64,000 bases of DNA, taken from positions 1 to 64,000 of the forward strand of contig NZ_VNFK01000022.1 of NCBI RefSeq assembly GCF_007786235.1, written 5' to 3'. Below the pieces are notes generated by a model that did not search any database, had not been told where the DNA came from, and saw nothing but the letters and a program-made list of their open reading frames with translations. Shown here piece by piece: positions 8,688 through 15,699 of this stretch. How positions within the stretch are numbered: position 1 is the first letter of the stretch; each line of letters begins with the position of its first letter. The translations under genes and the position numbers were made by a program. This DNA comes from Paenarthrobacter nitroguajacolicus. Its GTDB lineage: Bacteria; Actinomycetota; Actinomycetes; Actinomycetales; Micrococcaceae.

Positions 8688-9182
8688 CTAGTAATCAATC
8701 CTGGAATCAAGCGTGTTCCATGTGTTGAACGGCTGGAGGGCCGCCGGAGCCTGGGGGTCGCCCAGTTCCAACTTGGCTACCGGCATCAGCGCGTCCCGGT
8801 TGTCGTTCTCGAAGTACTCGTAGAAGACGGCGTCGTCGAAGCCGACAGATGCGGCGTCGTGACGGTCTGCGGCAAAGAACACGCGGTCAACGCGTGCCCA
8901 AAGTGCGGAGGCCAGGCACATGGGGCATGGCTCGCAGCTGGTGTAGAGGGTGGCTCCGCTCAGATCAAAGGTTCCCAGTTCGCGGCACGCGTTACGGATG
9001 GCCGTGACTTCTGCGTGAGCGGTGGGATCGTTGGTGGCGGTGACGCGGTTGACGCCTTCGAAGGCTCGTCCATCCGCAGTGACAATGACGGCGCCGAAGG
9101 GGCCTCCACTGTTGAGGACATTGGCTGTTGCCAGCTCAATGGATGTGGCCAGGAATTGCTCGGCCGTGACGGTTGTACTCAT
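8688..9182 (-). CDS. guaD: Guanine deaminase (cytidine deaminase-like fold)
   Basis: This 164-residue protein carries the zinc-binding deaminase motifs HAEVTAIRNA (H-A-E) and SCEPCPMCLASALWARVD (P-C-x-x-C). The Bacillus-type guanine deaminase tail ends near the C-terminus with FYEYFENDN and a short terminal segment. The enzyme converts guanine to xanthine, the substrate of the xanthine dehydrogenase encoded upstream. It is the promoter-proximal gene of a two-gene operon with the purine permease. A perfect 19-bp palindrome at 9394-9412 lies between it and the divergent 8-oxoguanine deaminase gene. Confidence 0.85.
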   Translation of the reverse strand: MSTTVTAEQFLATSIELATANVLNSGGPFGAVIVTADGRAFEGVNRVTATNDPTAHAEVTAIRNACRELGTFDLSGATLYTSCEPCPMCLASALWARVDRVFFAADRHDAASVGFDDAVFYEYFENDNRDALMPVAKLELGDPQAPAALQPFNTWNTLDSRIDY

Positions 9183-9592
9183 GTTGCGACTTCCTTAGTG
9201 CTGAGGAAGCCAGGTGACCTGTTTGGGGGCGCTACAGAAAGGAGCTCCAGTTAGCTTGGTTACCAGGCTTCAGCATGTGCGATGAAGGTTAAGTTGCGCC
9301 TGGTAGATAGCTTCCCGAGGTCCGGGTGCCCGCCTTTGGCAGTTAGAGCGTAGCACCGGGTTTGTGAGCCGCGCCATAGTTTTTTGAAAATTTAATTTCG
9401 TCATACGAAATTAGTTATTCATGCCGAGTGTCCGCCAAATGTGACCGCCACGTCGCTGCGGGCGTTGACTGCCGCCGTCGAGCATTTTACGCTTTTTGCA
9501 CCGGGCGCCCGAGGCGGCCCGGCAACCTGGATCAGCAGACAGGGCCTAACTGAGCTGGAACGCATACATGCCGACCAGACAAGGAACCCCTC
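9183..9592. other. Divergent intergenic region between guaD and 8-oxoguanine deaminase
   Basis: These 410 nt contain no convincing ORF. The part next to guaD is GC-rich. The part from 9380 to 9420 is AT-rich and holds the 19-bp palindrome described separately. Promoters for both directions must lie here, but I cannot place them with confidence. Confidence 0.6.
9394..9412. promoter_or_regulatory. Palindromic operator, IclR/AllR-like (site 1)
   Basis: AATTTCGTCATACGAAATT is a perfect 19-bp palindrome with a 3-nt centre. Its core TTTCGTnnnACGAAA aligns with the sites at 14282-14298, 18479-18493 and 41426-41440. It sits in the divergent promoter region of the guanine and 8-oxoguanine deaminase units. 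Confidence 0.6.
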
Positions 9593-10948
9593 ATGTCGCA
9601 ATCCCCCACCCGGCTCTGGATCAAGAATCCGCTGGGCATCTTCACTGCAAACGACCTCGATGCCGGCGGCGGCCTGGTAGTTTCCGACGGGAAAATCGTG
9701 GAGCTGGTGCCTTCGGGCGGACAGCCCTCGGCTCCTGCCGCCGTGTTTGACGCATCCGGGCATGTGGTCCTCCCCGGCCTCATCAACACGCACCACCACT
9801 TCTACCAAACGCTCACCCGCGCCTGGGGTCCCGTGGCCAACGCACCGCTGTTCCCGTGGCTGCAGAACCTCTACCCTGTGTGGGCACGACTGACCCCGCG
9901 GAGCCTTGAGCTCGCGGTGCAGGTTGCCCTCGCTGAGTTGCTGCTGTCGGGCTGTACCACCGCCGCCGACCACCACTACCTCTTCCCCGACGGTATGGAA
10001 GATGCCATCGATATCGAGGTCGCTGCGGTCCGCGCCATGGGGATGCGGGCCACGTTGACCCGCGGCTCCATGACACTCGGAGAGGACGACGGCGGGCTGC
10101 CGCCCAGGACCACGGTCCAGTCGCCTGAGGCGATCCTTTCGGACAGCGAACGGCTCATCCGCAAGTATCACGAGACCGGTGACGGGGCCGTTGTACAGAT
10201 CGCCCTTGCCCCGTGCTCGCCCTTCTCCGTGACCAAGGAAATCATGGCCGAAAGCGCCGCCATGGCCGAACGATTCGACGTCCGGCTCCACACCCACCTT
10301 GCCGAAACCATCGACGAAGAAGACTTCTGCCAATCCATGTTCGGCCTGCGGACCGTGGATTACCTTGAATCCGTGGGCTGGCTGGGTAACCGGACCTGGC
10401 TGGGCCACGGCATCCATTTCAACGACGAGGAGATCGCCAGGCTGGGAGCCGCAGGAACCGCCGTCGCGCATTGCCCCACGTCCAACATGCGCCTCGCCTC
10501 CGGGACCGCGCGCGTCCTGGAACTCGAGGCAGCGGGTGTTCCCGTGGGGCTGGGAGTGGACGGATCGGCGTCGAACGATGCTTCCAACATGATCCTCGAA
10601 GCACGGCAGGCACTGTACTTGCAGCGTCTGCGCTACGGCGCCTCCGTGCCCGTGGAGCGCGCCCTGGGCTGGGCGACACGGGGATCCGCAGCTGTTCTGG
10701 GTCGCTCCGACATCGGGCAGCTGGCTCCGGGATTACAGGCCGACCTGGCTTTGTTCAAGCCTGACGAGCTGCGGTTCTCCGGCAGCCACGATCCCGTTGC
10801 TGCGTTGTTGCTCTGCGGGGCGGATCGGGCTGACCGCGTGATGGTTGGTGGGGCCTGGCGGGTAGTGGAAGGTACGATTCCCGGGCTGGACGTGGCCGGA
10901 CTGATCGCCGAGCACTCCGCGGCGGCACGGAAGCTGGTGGCTGGGTAG
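9593..10948 (+). CDS. 8-Oxoguanine deaminase (amidohydrolase family)
   Basis: This 451-residue metal-dependent amidohydrolase has the subtype signature LPGLINTHHHFYQTLTRA, then LHTHLAETIDEEDF, LGHGIHFN, AHCPTSNMRLASG and GLGVDGSASND, which supply the metal ligands and catalytic Asp. The FYQTLTRA and SNDASNM stretches match 8-oxoguanine deaminases rather than the classical guanine deaminase of this superfamily. It would deaminate 8-oxoguanine to urate, entering the pathway after xanthine dehydrogenase. It is monocistronic and ends in a palindromic element. Confidence 0.8.
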   Translation: MSQSPTRLWIKNPLGIFTANDLDAGGGLVVSDGKIVELVPSGGQPSAPAAVFDASGHVVLPGLINTHHHFYQTLTRAWGPVANAPLFPWLQNLYPVWARLTPRSLELAVQVALAELLLSGCTTAADHHYLFPDGMEDAIDIEVAAVRAMGMRATLTRGSMTLGEDDGGLPPRTTVQSPEAILSDSERLIRKYHETGDGAVVQIALAPCSPFSVTKEIMAESAAMAERFDVRLHTHLAETIDEEDFCQSMFGLRTVDYLESVGWLGNRTWLGHGIHFNDEEIARLGAAGTAVAHCPTSNMRLASGTARVLELEAAGVPVGLGVDGSASNDASNMILEARQALYLQRLRYGASVPVERALGWATRGSAAVLGRSDIGQLAPGLQADLALFKPDELRFSGSHDPVAALLLCGADRADRVMVGGAWRVVEGTIPGLDVAGLIAEHSAAARKLVAG

Positions 10949-10967
10949 GCCTGTTCTACTGGCTTGG

Positions 10968-11035
10968 CCATTTCGATGGTTCGCTGCGCACTGGGCCGTT
11001 CGCACGGCACGTTTGGCAGCGAACCATCGAAATGG
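10968..11035. repeat. 68-bp palindromic element, copy A
   Basis: Perfect 20-bp arms (10968-10987 and 11016-11035; arm CCATTTCGATGGTTCGCTGC) flank a 28-nt centre that holds a nested hairpin, GCCGT-TCGC-ACGGC. The same architecture recurs at 12828-12895 and 13897-13964. Here it lies between two convergent genes and may also end their transcripts. Confidence 0.8.
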
Positions 11036-11045
11036 ACTGGCCTGG

Positions 11046-12545
11046 CTAGATCGTGACCTTGTAGACGTGGTGCGTGTACTCGTTGGCGAACGAATCCGTA
11101 AACTTACCGCCCTGCACGGCGATGGTCCGGTTCTCACCCACAACCTCCACTTGCGAGCCAGTGATCCCGGCCGGGAGCGTGAAGGTCTTGGAGCCGGTGG
11201 TCCCGTTCAGCCCGATCCCCGCAAAGAGGTAGGCACTGCCATCCTTGGCCTTGAGCATCGTGTCTGTTCCCGCAGCCCCCGCGTTCCACACGTAGCTTTG
11301 GGTGTTCAGGACAGGTGCCAGGGCCTGGATACCAGCGAGGGCAGCCTTGATCTTCGCCTTCCGGTCAGCCGGCGCCTGGACCAAGGAATACGTCCCGAAA
11401 CCAGCTTGACCGTTGTTGTTGTGCTGGAAGATGCTGATCCCACGCGCCTCATGGATGATGCCTGACCACATAGCGCCCTCCATCTGTTCCGGCATGATGG
11501 TCCGGTCGTTGGAGGCATTCAGGAATGGCTTGGCGGACTCAACGAAAATCCAGTTCGGCTTATTGCCAGGGGTGGCCTGGAATTTCCGCATCTGGTCTAT
11601 TTGCCAGCCATAAGCAGCCGAGGTAGCTGTCCTCGCGCCCTGAGGCCATGCCGGAGTGCGGTTCAACTCATCCTGCAAATCAGCCCGGGCGTACATGTAA
11701 TTGTCGACTGACGCTGCGTCAACGGCTGCCATGAAGTCGTCCATAAGTCCCGGCGCCCAGTAGGTGCCCAGGATGCCCTTGGAATAGTTGGCGAAGGCGA
11801 ACCTGCCATCGTTGAATCCGCGGATCTGTGCCACCTTGTTCTGCATCTGCTGTAGGTTCTGCGCGTAAGTGGAGCCGCTGCAGCCCAGTCCGAGCATGTC
11901 GCACTCGTCGTAGGTGTCCCAGCCGACCACACCCGTGTTGCTGCCCACTTCGGTACGGGACCACTCGGTGCCGGCGATGACCAGCATTCCCGTGTTCGTG
12001 ATGGAGGCCATCGTGGAGCCGTCGTGTTCCGCGTTCTGGTAAACGTTCACGCCGATGTCCTTCAGCTGCGGGGCGTGTTCAGGTTTGCCGTAGTAGACGC
12101 TGATCGGGAACAGGTTGGGGTTGTTGAGCTTCGCCGCGCCGGGGAACTTCGCCCAGTACGCAGGGCCGCCGTCCCAAGGGACCCTTGCCAGGTTGGCGAG
12201 GCTGCCGATGGTTTGAGTCGGGGTGGGTGTCGGGGTGGGTGTTGGGGTTGGGGTCGGACTTGCCGTGGTCGGCGTCGGGGTGGGTGTCGGACTTGCCGTG
12301 GTCGGCGTCGGAGTGGGTGTCGCAGTACGCGTAGGCGTCGGCGTCGGCGTGGGTGTCGCAGTACGCGTAGGCGTCGGCGTCGGACTTGCCGTGGTCGGCG
12401 TCGGAGTGGGTGTCGCAGTGGTTACCGTCGGCGTCGGCGTCGGCGCCGTGACAGTTACCGACGGCGTAGGCTGCGGTGTCGGCGTCGTGCATCCAGCTAG
12501 AGCCAACGCGATCACCGCCCCAAGAGTTGAGACCTTGAGTTTCAT
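11046..12545 (-). CDS. Secreted lipoprotein with PT-rich linker and glycosidase-like domain
   Basis: The 499-residue precursor starts at ATG 12545. Its signal peptide ends in a lipobox (LALAGC, Cys19). Residues of about 20-120 are almost only Pro, Thr, Ala and Ser, encoded by an internal tandem repeat. The remainder reads like a TIM-barrel carbohydrate-active domain (ARVPWDGGPAYWAKFPGA; IRGFNDGRFAFANYSKG; PNWIFVESAKPF; AMWSGIIHEARGISIFQHNN) with a C-terminal beta-sandwich tail. I do not recognise a specific glycoside hydrolase family. The linker suggests that a catalytic domain is held away from the membrane. The longer frame to 12659 lacks a lipoprotein signal at its N-terminus and is less likely. 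Confidence 0.65.
   Translation of the reverse strand: MKLKVSTLGAVIALALAGCTTPTPQPTPSVTVTAPTPTPTVTTATPTPTPTTASPTPTPTRTATPTPTPTPTRTATPTPTPTTASPTPTPTPTTASPTPTPTPTPTPTPTQTIGSLANLARVPWDGGPAYWAKFPGAAKLNNPNLFPISVYYGKPEHAPQLKDIGVNVYQNAEHDGSTMASITNTGMLVIAGTEWSRTEVGSNTGVVGWDTYDECDMLGLGCSGSTYAQNLQQMQNKVAQIRGFNDGRFAFANYSKGILGTYWAPGLMDDFMAAVDAASVDNYMYARADLQDELNRTPAWPQGARTATSAAYGWQIDQMRKFQATPGNKPNWIFVESAKPFLNASNDRTIMPEQMEGAMWSGIIHEARGISIFQHNNNGQAGFGTYSLVQAPADRKAKIKAALAGIQALAPVLNTQSYVWNAGAAGTDTMLKAKDGSAYLFAGIGLNGTTGSKTFTLPAGITGSQVEVVGENRTIAVQGGKFTDSFANEYTHHVYKVTI
12215..12480. repeat. Degenerate tandem repeat encoding a PT-rich linker
   Basis: On the + strand, units such as GGCGTCGGAGTGGGTGTCGC recur many times with small changes, including two long near-identical blocks around 12300-12410. 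On the coding (minus) strand they give repeated PTPTPT, TATPTPTP and TASPTPTP. Such repeats can vary in length by slippage. Confidence 0.8.
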
Positions 12546-12957
12546 AGCGTGTGTTCCTTCGGGGTTGCAGCCAGGGTTCAGCTGCTCCGGTACCGGCCCC
12601 CAGACCGGCTCTTCCGTCACCTGCATTCGCAGGGTTTCAGCCAGGATCAAGCCCGGCACGGCGCGGCGATGCGCGTCGGATTCCCGTTCCTGTCCGGTGC
12701 CCGCCTGTGGACGGTCCCGTGGAACGAGAGGATGCGGCCCGTGTCCGGTCAGGGCCGCGACGACCTTTCAAGTACCCAGAGGCGGCCGTCAACCCAGCAT
12801 ACGTGACACACTTTTGCGCCATGCCGGCCGTTTCGACGCCTTGCTGCGCATCGGGCCGTTCGTTCGGCATTGCCTGCAGCAAGCCATCGAAATGGATTTC
12901 TCCACATAACGGGGCTCGCGCCTGTTCCCGCGGCACGGCACGTTTGAGGCTTATCCC
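12546..12957. other. Divergent intergenic region
   Basis: These 412 nt lie between the divergent lipoprotein and AbiEi-like genes. Apart from palindromic element B (12828-12895), I see no gene or clear promoter. Open frames here have poor codon structure and no homology that I recognise. Confidence 0.55.
12828..12895. repeat. 68-bp palindromic element, copy B
   Basis: Imperfect 20-bp arms (12828-12847 against 12876-12895, three mismatches) flank a 28-nt centre that includes GGGCCGTTCGTTCGGC. It has the same size and layout as copies A and C, and ends 62 nt before the start of the AbiEi-like gene. Confidence 0.75.
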
Positions 12958-13893
12958 ATGACGAAGAGAGGCCTGGGCGAACTCCCAATGGGCATGGATT
13001 TATGGCGAACCAGCGAGCTCCACGACCTGGGCTTGAATGACAGAAAGATTGCATCGCTGCTGCGCGCCGGCGAATTAGTGCGACTACGTCGCGGCTGCTA
13101 CATCCGCGGCAGCACGTGGACAGAGCAAAAGCCCTGGGTTCGCAGCCGGCAATTGATCGCCGCGCACGCGCACGGAACGCTCCCGACGTCGGCCGGCGGC
13201 TTGGTCTACAGCCACACCTCGGCCGCGCGCCTCCACGGGTTGTTCCTGTGGGATGTAGATGACAGGGTGCACGTCACCACCGGGTCAACTGCATCACGCA
13301 CATCCCACGGCAAGGATGTGGTGCCGCACGCCCGTGCGCTGAGGTCGGGAGGTGTTGTTTTCCTGGACGACATGCCATGCACCTCTCTGGAACAGACCGT
13401 AGTGGACTGCTGCCTCATGCTGAACTACAAACAATCCCTGGTGCTGATGGACCACGCCCTTCGCATGGGTGCGGCCGTGGGAGAGATCCAGCAGATGTGC
13501 GCGTCATTAGCCGGGCGCAACGGAGTTCGCACCCTGCGCCGGGCCCTGGAGAATGCCGATGCCCGATCCGAGTCACCGGGAGAGACGCTTACCCGCGAGC
13601 TACTCCAACGCTTGGGGATCGAACTCCCCGAGCTCCAGGTGGAGGCATCTTCGTCGGAGGGCCATCATCGCCTGGACTTTGCTTGGCGCAAGAAGAAGGT
13701 GGCCTTGGAGTTCGACGGAAAGGTCAAGTACTTCGACTACGCGCCCACTGCGGAGGTCATCTACCGGGAAAGGCAGCGAGAGAAGGCACTGATGGCTCAA
13801 GGATGGACGTTCATTCGGGTCAAATGGCAGCACTTGTTCCGGGAGCAGCAGTTCAAGATGAGCGTCCTGCGCGTTCTGCGGAGCCCAGGATAG
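12958..13893 (+). CDS. AbiEi-like N-terminal domain fused to a DUF559/Vsr-like endonuclease-fold domain
   Basis: This 311-residue protein has two parts. Residues of about 12-90 form a winged-helix AbiEi-type region (WRTSELHDLGLNDRKIASLLRAGELVRLRRGCYI), as in type IV antitoxins. Residues of about 200-305 resemble a DUF559/very-short-patch-repair nuclease fold (HHRLDFAWRKKKVALEFDGKVKYF, with Asp and Glu-Asp candidate metal ligands, then QGWTFIRVKWQHLF). No AbiEii-type nucleotidyltransferase partner is adjacent, so it is not a complete type IV module. It is bracketed by palindromic elements B and C. Similar solo proteins are common in actinobacteria and their role is not settled. Confidence 0.7.
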   Translation: MTKRGLGELPMGMDLWRTSELHDLGLNDRKIASLLRAGELVRLRRGCYIRGSTWTEQKPWVRSRQLIAAHAHGTLPTSAGGLVYSHTSAARLHGLFLWDVDDRVHVTTGSTASRTSHGKDVVPHARALRSGGVVFLDDMPCTSLEQTVVDCCLMLNYKQSLVLMDHALRMGAAVGEIQQMCASLAGRNGVRTLRRALENADARSESPGETLTRELLQRLGIELPELQVEASSSEGHHRLDFAWRKKKVALEFDGKVKYFDYAPTAEVIYRERQREKALMAQGWTFIRVKWQHLFREQQFKMSVLRVLRSPG

Positions 13894-13896
13894 TCC

Positions 13897-13964
13897 CCAT
13901 TTCGGGGGCTTGCTGCGCACTACGCCGTACGCACGGCACGGTGTGCAGCAAGGCATCGAAACGG
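13897..13964. repeat. 68-bp palindromic element, copy C
   Basis: Arms at 13897-13916 and 13945-13964 are imperfect and flank a 28-nt centre with the nested hairpin GCCGT-ACGC-ACGGC. It begins 4 nt after the stop of the AbiEi-like gene. Confidence 0.75.
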
Positions 13965-13995
13965 GGTGGGGGCGGGGCGGCAGGGCATGCGGAAA

Positions 13996-14027
13996 GGCGG
14001 GCGACACCTCCCCAGGTGTCACCCGCC
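13996..14027. terminator. Terminator hairpin downstream of the 58-residue gene
   Basis: An inverted repeat of 14 bp with one mismatch and a CCCC loop (13996-14009 against 14014-14027) lies about 50 nt beyond the minus-strand small gene. It can also serve the plus-strand gene to its left. Confidence 0.6.
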
Positions 14028-14076
14028 TCGTTGGCTCTGTTGCGCAGAGTCCGCGCCCCGTTGATGCAGGAAGATC

Positions 14077-14253
14077 CTAGGGGCGCTGCCGGCCGAACAC
14101 CGGGAGCGCGCGCAGCCAACGGGAGAACCCGCCGGCTTTGCGGTCACAGTCGGCCGGAATGTAGAAGTCCGGATCTGTTGCACCGAACGGCAGGTACAGT
14201 TCCTGGCCCGGCGCCGGGAATTCCACGACGTTGTTCGTATCCTTCGAGTCCAT
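14077..14253 (-). CDS. 58-residue hypothetical protein divergent from uricase
   Basis: The protein begins MDSKDTNNVVEFPAPGQEL and ends in a basic segment with GGFSRWLRALPVFGRQRP. It has an excellent ribosome site: AAAGAGGAGGAACAG directly precedes the ATG. I do not recognise a family. A run of acidic and polar residues is followed by an LPFGATDPDFYIPADCD stretch and an Arg-rich tail. It shares its upstream region with uricase, and operator site 2 lies 29 nt upstream of its start, so it may belong to the purine regulon. Confidence 0.6.
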   Translation of the reverse strand: MDSKDTNNVVEFPAPGQELYLPFGATDPDFYIPADCDRKAGGFSRWLRALPVFGRQRP

Positions 14254-14281
14254 CTGTTCCTCCTCTTTCTCGTGCAAGCAG

Positions 14282-14298
14282 TTTCCGTACTCCGGAAA
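14282..14298. promoter_or_regulatory. Palindromic operator, IclR/AllR-like (site 2)
   Basis: TTTCCGTACTCCGGAAA is a 6+5+6 palindrome. Its core TTCCGTACTCCGGAA matches the site upstream of the MFS/racemase operon (TTCCGTATGACGGAA) in both arms and in the spacing. Confidence 0.6.
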
Positions 14299-14502
14299 AT
14301 TTTTATTGTTATGTGGAAAGTGTAGGCAGCCCTGAAAGCAGGCGTCAAGACCTCCCCTGGGACCAATCGAGTTGCCCCGGTCACATTTGGAAGGTTCATA
14401 ACGATCCCGGGAAACCCGTATACACAAGACGAATTTGTGCGCTACTCTCGAATCAGTTCGTGGCGTAGGTCACGTAACCTGGGAGCAGCAGGCAGGGTCG
14501 TA

Positions 14503-14580
14503 ATGAGCTGGCATCAATGGATGTCGGCTCTTTTTTGTTGGGTCGACTCCACCAGAAACGCGGTGGAAACACGCGCTTAA
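14503..14580 (+). CDS. Putative 25-residue leader peptide upstream of uricase
   Basis: The frame reads ATG AGC TGG CAT CAA TGG and ends with TAA at 14578-14580, encoding 25 residues with Trp at positions 3, 6 and 13. CAGGG lies 5 nt upstream of the ATG as a possible ribosome site. The hairpin and T-tract of the leader terminator fall entirely inside this frame, so translation could control termination. No homologue is known to me; the call rests on layout. Confidence 0.35.
   Translation: MSWHQWMSALFCWVDSTRNAVETRA
14506..14536 (+). terminator. Intrinsic terminator/attenuator in the uricase leader
   Basis: The 10-bp stem 14506-14515 against 14520-14529 (two G-U pairs, AATG loop) is followed by one C and six T residues (14531-14536). 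It lies 88 nt upstream of the uricase start, on the coding strand, with no gene before it. This implies attenuation rather than simple termination. Confidence 0.65.
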
Positions 14581-14623
14581 TTTCATTGATGGAACGTAAG
14601 TTCCACCTCACAGAAGTTGGGAT

Positions 14624-15538
14624 ATGACCATGAGCAACAACATCGTCCTCGGCGAAAACCAGTACGGCAAAGCAGAAGTCCGCGTCGTCAAGGTCACCCG
14701 GGATACTGACCGCCACCACATCGAAGACCTGAACGTCACCTCGCAGCTGCGTGGCGACTTCCAGGCCGCTCACCTCCAGGGCGACAACGGCCACGTCGTT
14801 GCCACTGACACCCAGAAGAACACCGTCTACGCGTTTGCCCGTGAAGGAGTAGGCTCCCCCGAGTCCTTCCTCCTCCGCCTTGCAGATCACTTCACCGGCG
14901 AATTCGACTGGGTCACCGGCGGCCGCTGGGAAGCCGAAGCCTACTCGTGGGACCGCATCCAGGCCCACGGCGAGGGACACAACCACAGCTTCGTCCGCAA
15001 CGGACAAGAGGTGCGCACCGCCGTCGTCGTCCGCGATGGCGCAACCACCCACGTAATCTCCGGCCTCAAGGACCTGACCGTCCTGAAGACCACGGAATCC
15101 GGCTTCGTCGGCTACCCGCGCGACAAGTACACCACCCTGCCGGAGACCACGGATCGCATCCTTGCCACCGACGTCTCCGCCCGCTGGCGCTACAACACCA
15201 ACCTTGATGTTGCCGGCACCGACTTCAACAAGAGCTACGAGGACATCAAGGCGCTCCTGCTGGAAGGCTTCACCGAGAACTACTCCCACGCACTGCAGCA
15301 GACGCTGTTCGACATGGGTAAGAAGGTCCTGGAAGCACACAGCGAAGTGGACGAGATCAAGTTCTCCATGCCCAACAAGCACCACTTCCTGGTTGACCTG
15401 AGCCCGTTCGGCCTGGACAACCCCAACGAGGTCTTCTTCGCCGCGGATCGCCCGTACGGCCTCATCGAAGCAACCGTCCAGCGTGATGACACCACGGCTG
15501 CACCCGTTGCCTGGAGCGGCATCGCCGGCTTCTGCTAG
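14624..15538 (+). CDS. Urate oxidase (uricase)
   Basis: This 304-residue protein is a cofactor-free uricase closely resembling the Arthrobacter globiformis type. Visible motifs include GENQYGKAEVRVVKVTR (catalytic Lys), ATDTQKNTVYAFA (catalytic Thr), PRDKYTTLPETTDRILATDV, ARWRY, MPNKHHFLVDL and the C-terminal DNPNEVFFAADRPYGLIEAT. It oxidises urate to 5-hydroxyisourate with release of hydrogen peroxide. ATG 14624 is used (AGAAG 7 nt upstream); ATG 14630 is possible. A urate/xanthine permease gene follows. HIU hydrolase and OHCU decarboxylase, often adjacent in relatives, are absent here. Confidence 0.95.
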   Translation: MTMSNNIVLGENQYGKAEVRVVKVTRDTDRHHIEDLNVTSQLRGDFQAAHLQGDNGHVVATDTQKNTVYAFAREGVGSPESFLLRLADHFTGEFDWVTGGRWEAEAYSWDRIQAHGEGHNHSFVRNGQEVRTAVVVRDGATTHVISGLKDLTVLKTTESGFVGYPRDKYTTLPETTDRILATDVSARWRYNTNLDVAGTDFNKSYEDIKALLLEGFTENYSHALQQTLFDMGKKVLEAHSEVDEIKFSMPNKHHFLVDLSPFGLDNPNEVFFAADRPYGLIEATVQRDDTTAAPVAWSGIAGFC

Positions 15539-15553
15539 ACCGCACTATCCTCC

Positions 15554-15613
15554 GGGTTTGTGTGCAGGTCTCCCCAACGGCGCCCCGTACAGGCCGGACC
15601 TGCACACAAACCC
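15554..15613. terminator. Inverted repeat after uricase
   Basis: A perfect 17-bp inverted repeat (15554-15570 against 15597-15613, arm GGGTTTGTGTGCAGGTC) with a 26-nt loop starts 15 nt after the uricase stop. There is no T-tract, so termination or 3'-end protection are both possible. Confidence 0.55.
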
Positions 15614-15675
15614 AACCCCAAAACAACCCCAAGATTTGTTAGCCAGACACAGTTAGCCAGACGAAGGCGTCTGCC

Positions 15676-15699
15676 ATGAACCCAGAAAGTCTGCCATGA
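15676..15699 (+). CDS. 7-codon mini-ORF coupled to the urate permease
   Basis: ATG AAC CCA GAA AGT CTG CCA TGA (MNPESLP) is preceded by GAAGG with an 8-nt spacer. Its stop overlaps the permease ATG at 15696 as ATGA. The sequence TCTGCCATGAAC occurs at both starts, 20 nt apart, so the mini-ORF may come from a small duplication. The permease start itself has only a weak ribosome site. Confidence 0.35.
   Translation: MNPESLP

Larger units (their letters stand above)
14254..14623. other. Divergent regulatory region and uricase leader
   Basis: These 370 nt hold operator site 2 close to the small gene, and a long uricase leader. The leader contains a 25-codon ORF, an intrinsic terminator at 14506-14536, and two small hairpins (a CCACC...GGTGG pair near 14549-14565 and GGAAC-GTAA-GTTCC at 14591-14604). 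Confidence 0.6.

Noticed and set aside
12215..12480. CRISPR-like repeat array
   Set aside because: The repeats are contiguous, vary in length, have no unique spacers and encode a PT-rich linker.
12958..13893. Complete type IV AbiE toxin-antitoxin system
   Set aside because: No AbiEii nucleotidyltransferase gene is adjacent, and the second domain is a DUF559-like nuclease fold.
10949..14076. Integrated mobile element carrying the lipoprotein and AbiEi gene
   Set aside because: No integrase, transposase, direct-repeat boundary or tRNA target is visible. Only the palindromic elements suggest mobility.
14430..14620. Known riboswitch or small RNA class (SRP RNA, THF, glycine, xanthine) in the uricase leader
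   Set aside because: I could not match conserved loops of any known class. Only the terminator hairpin and the short ORF are supported.
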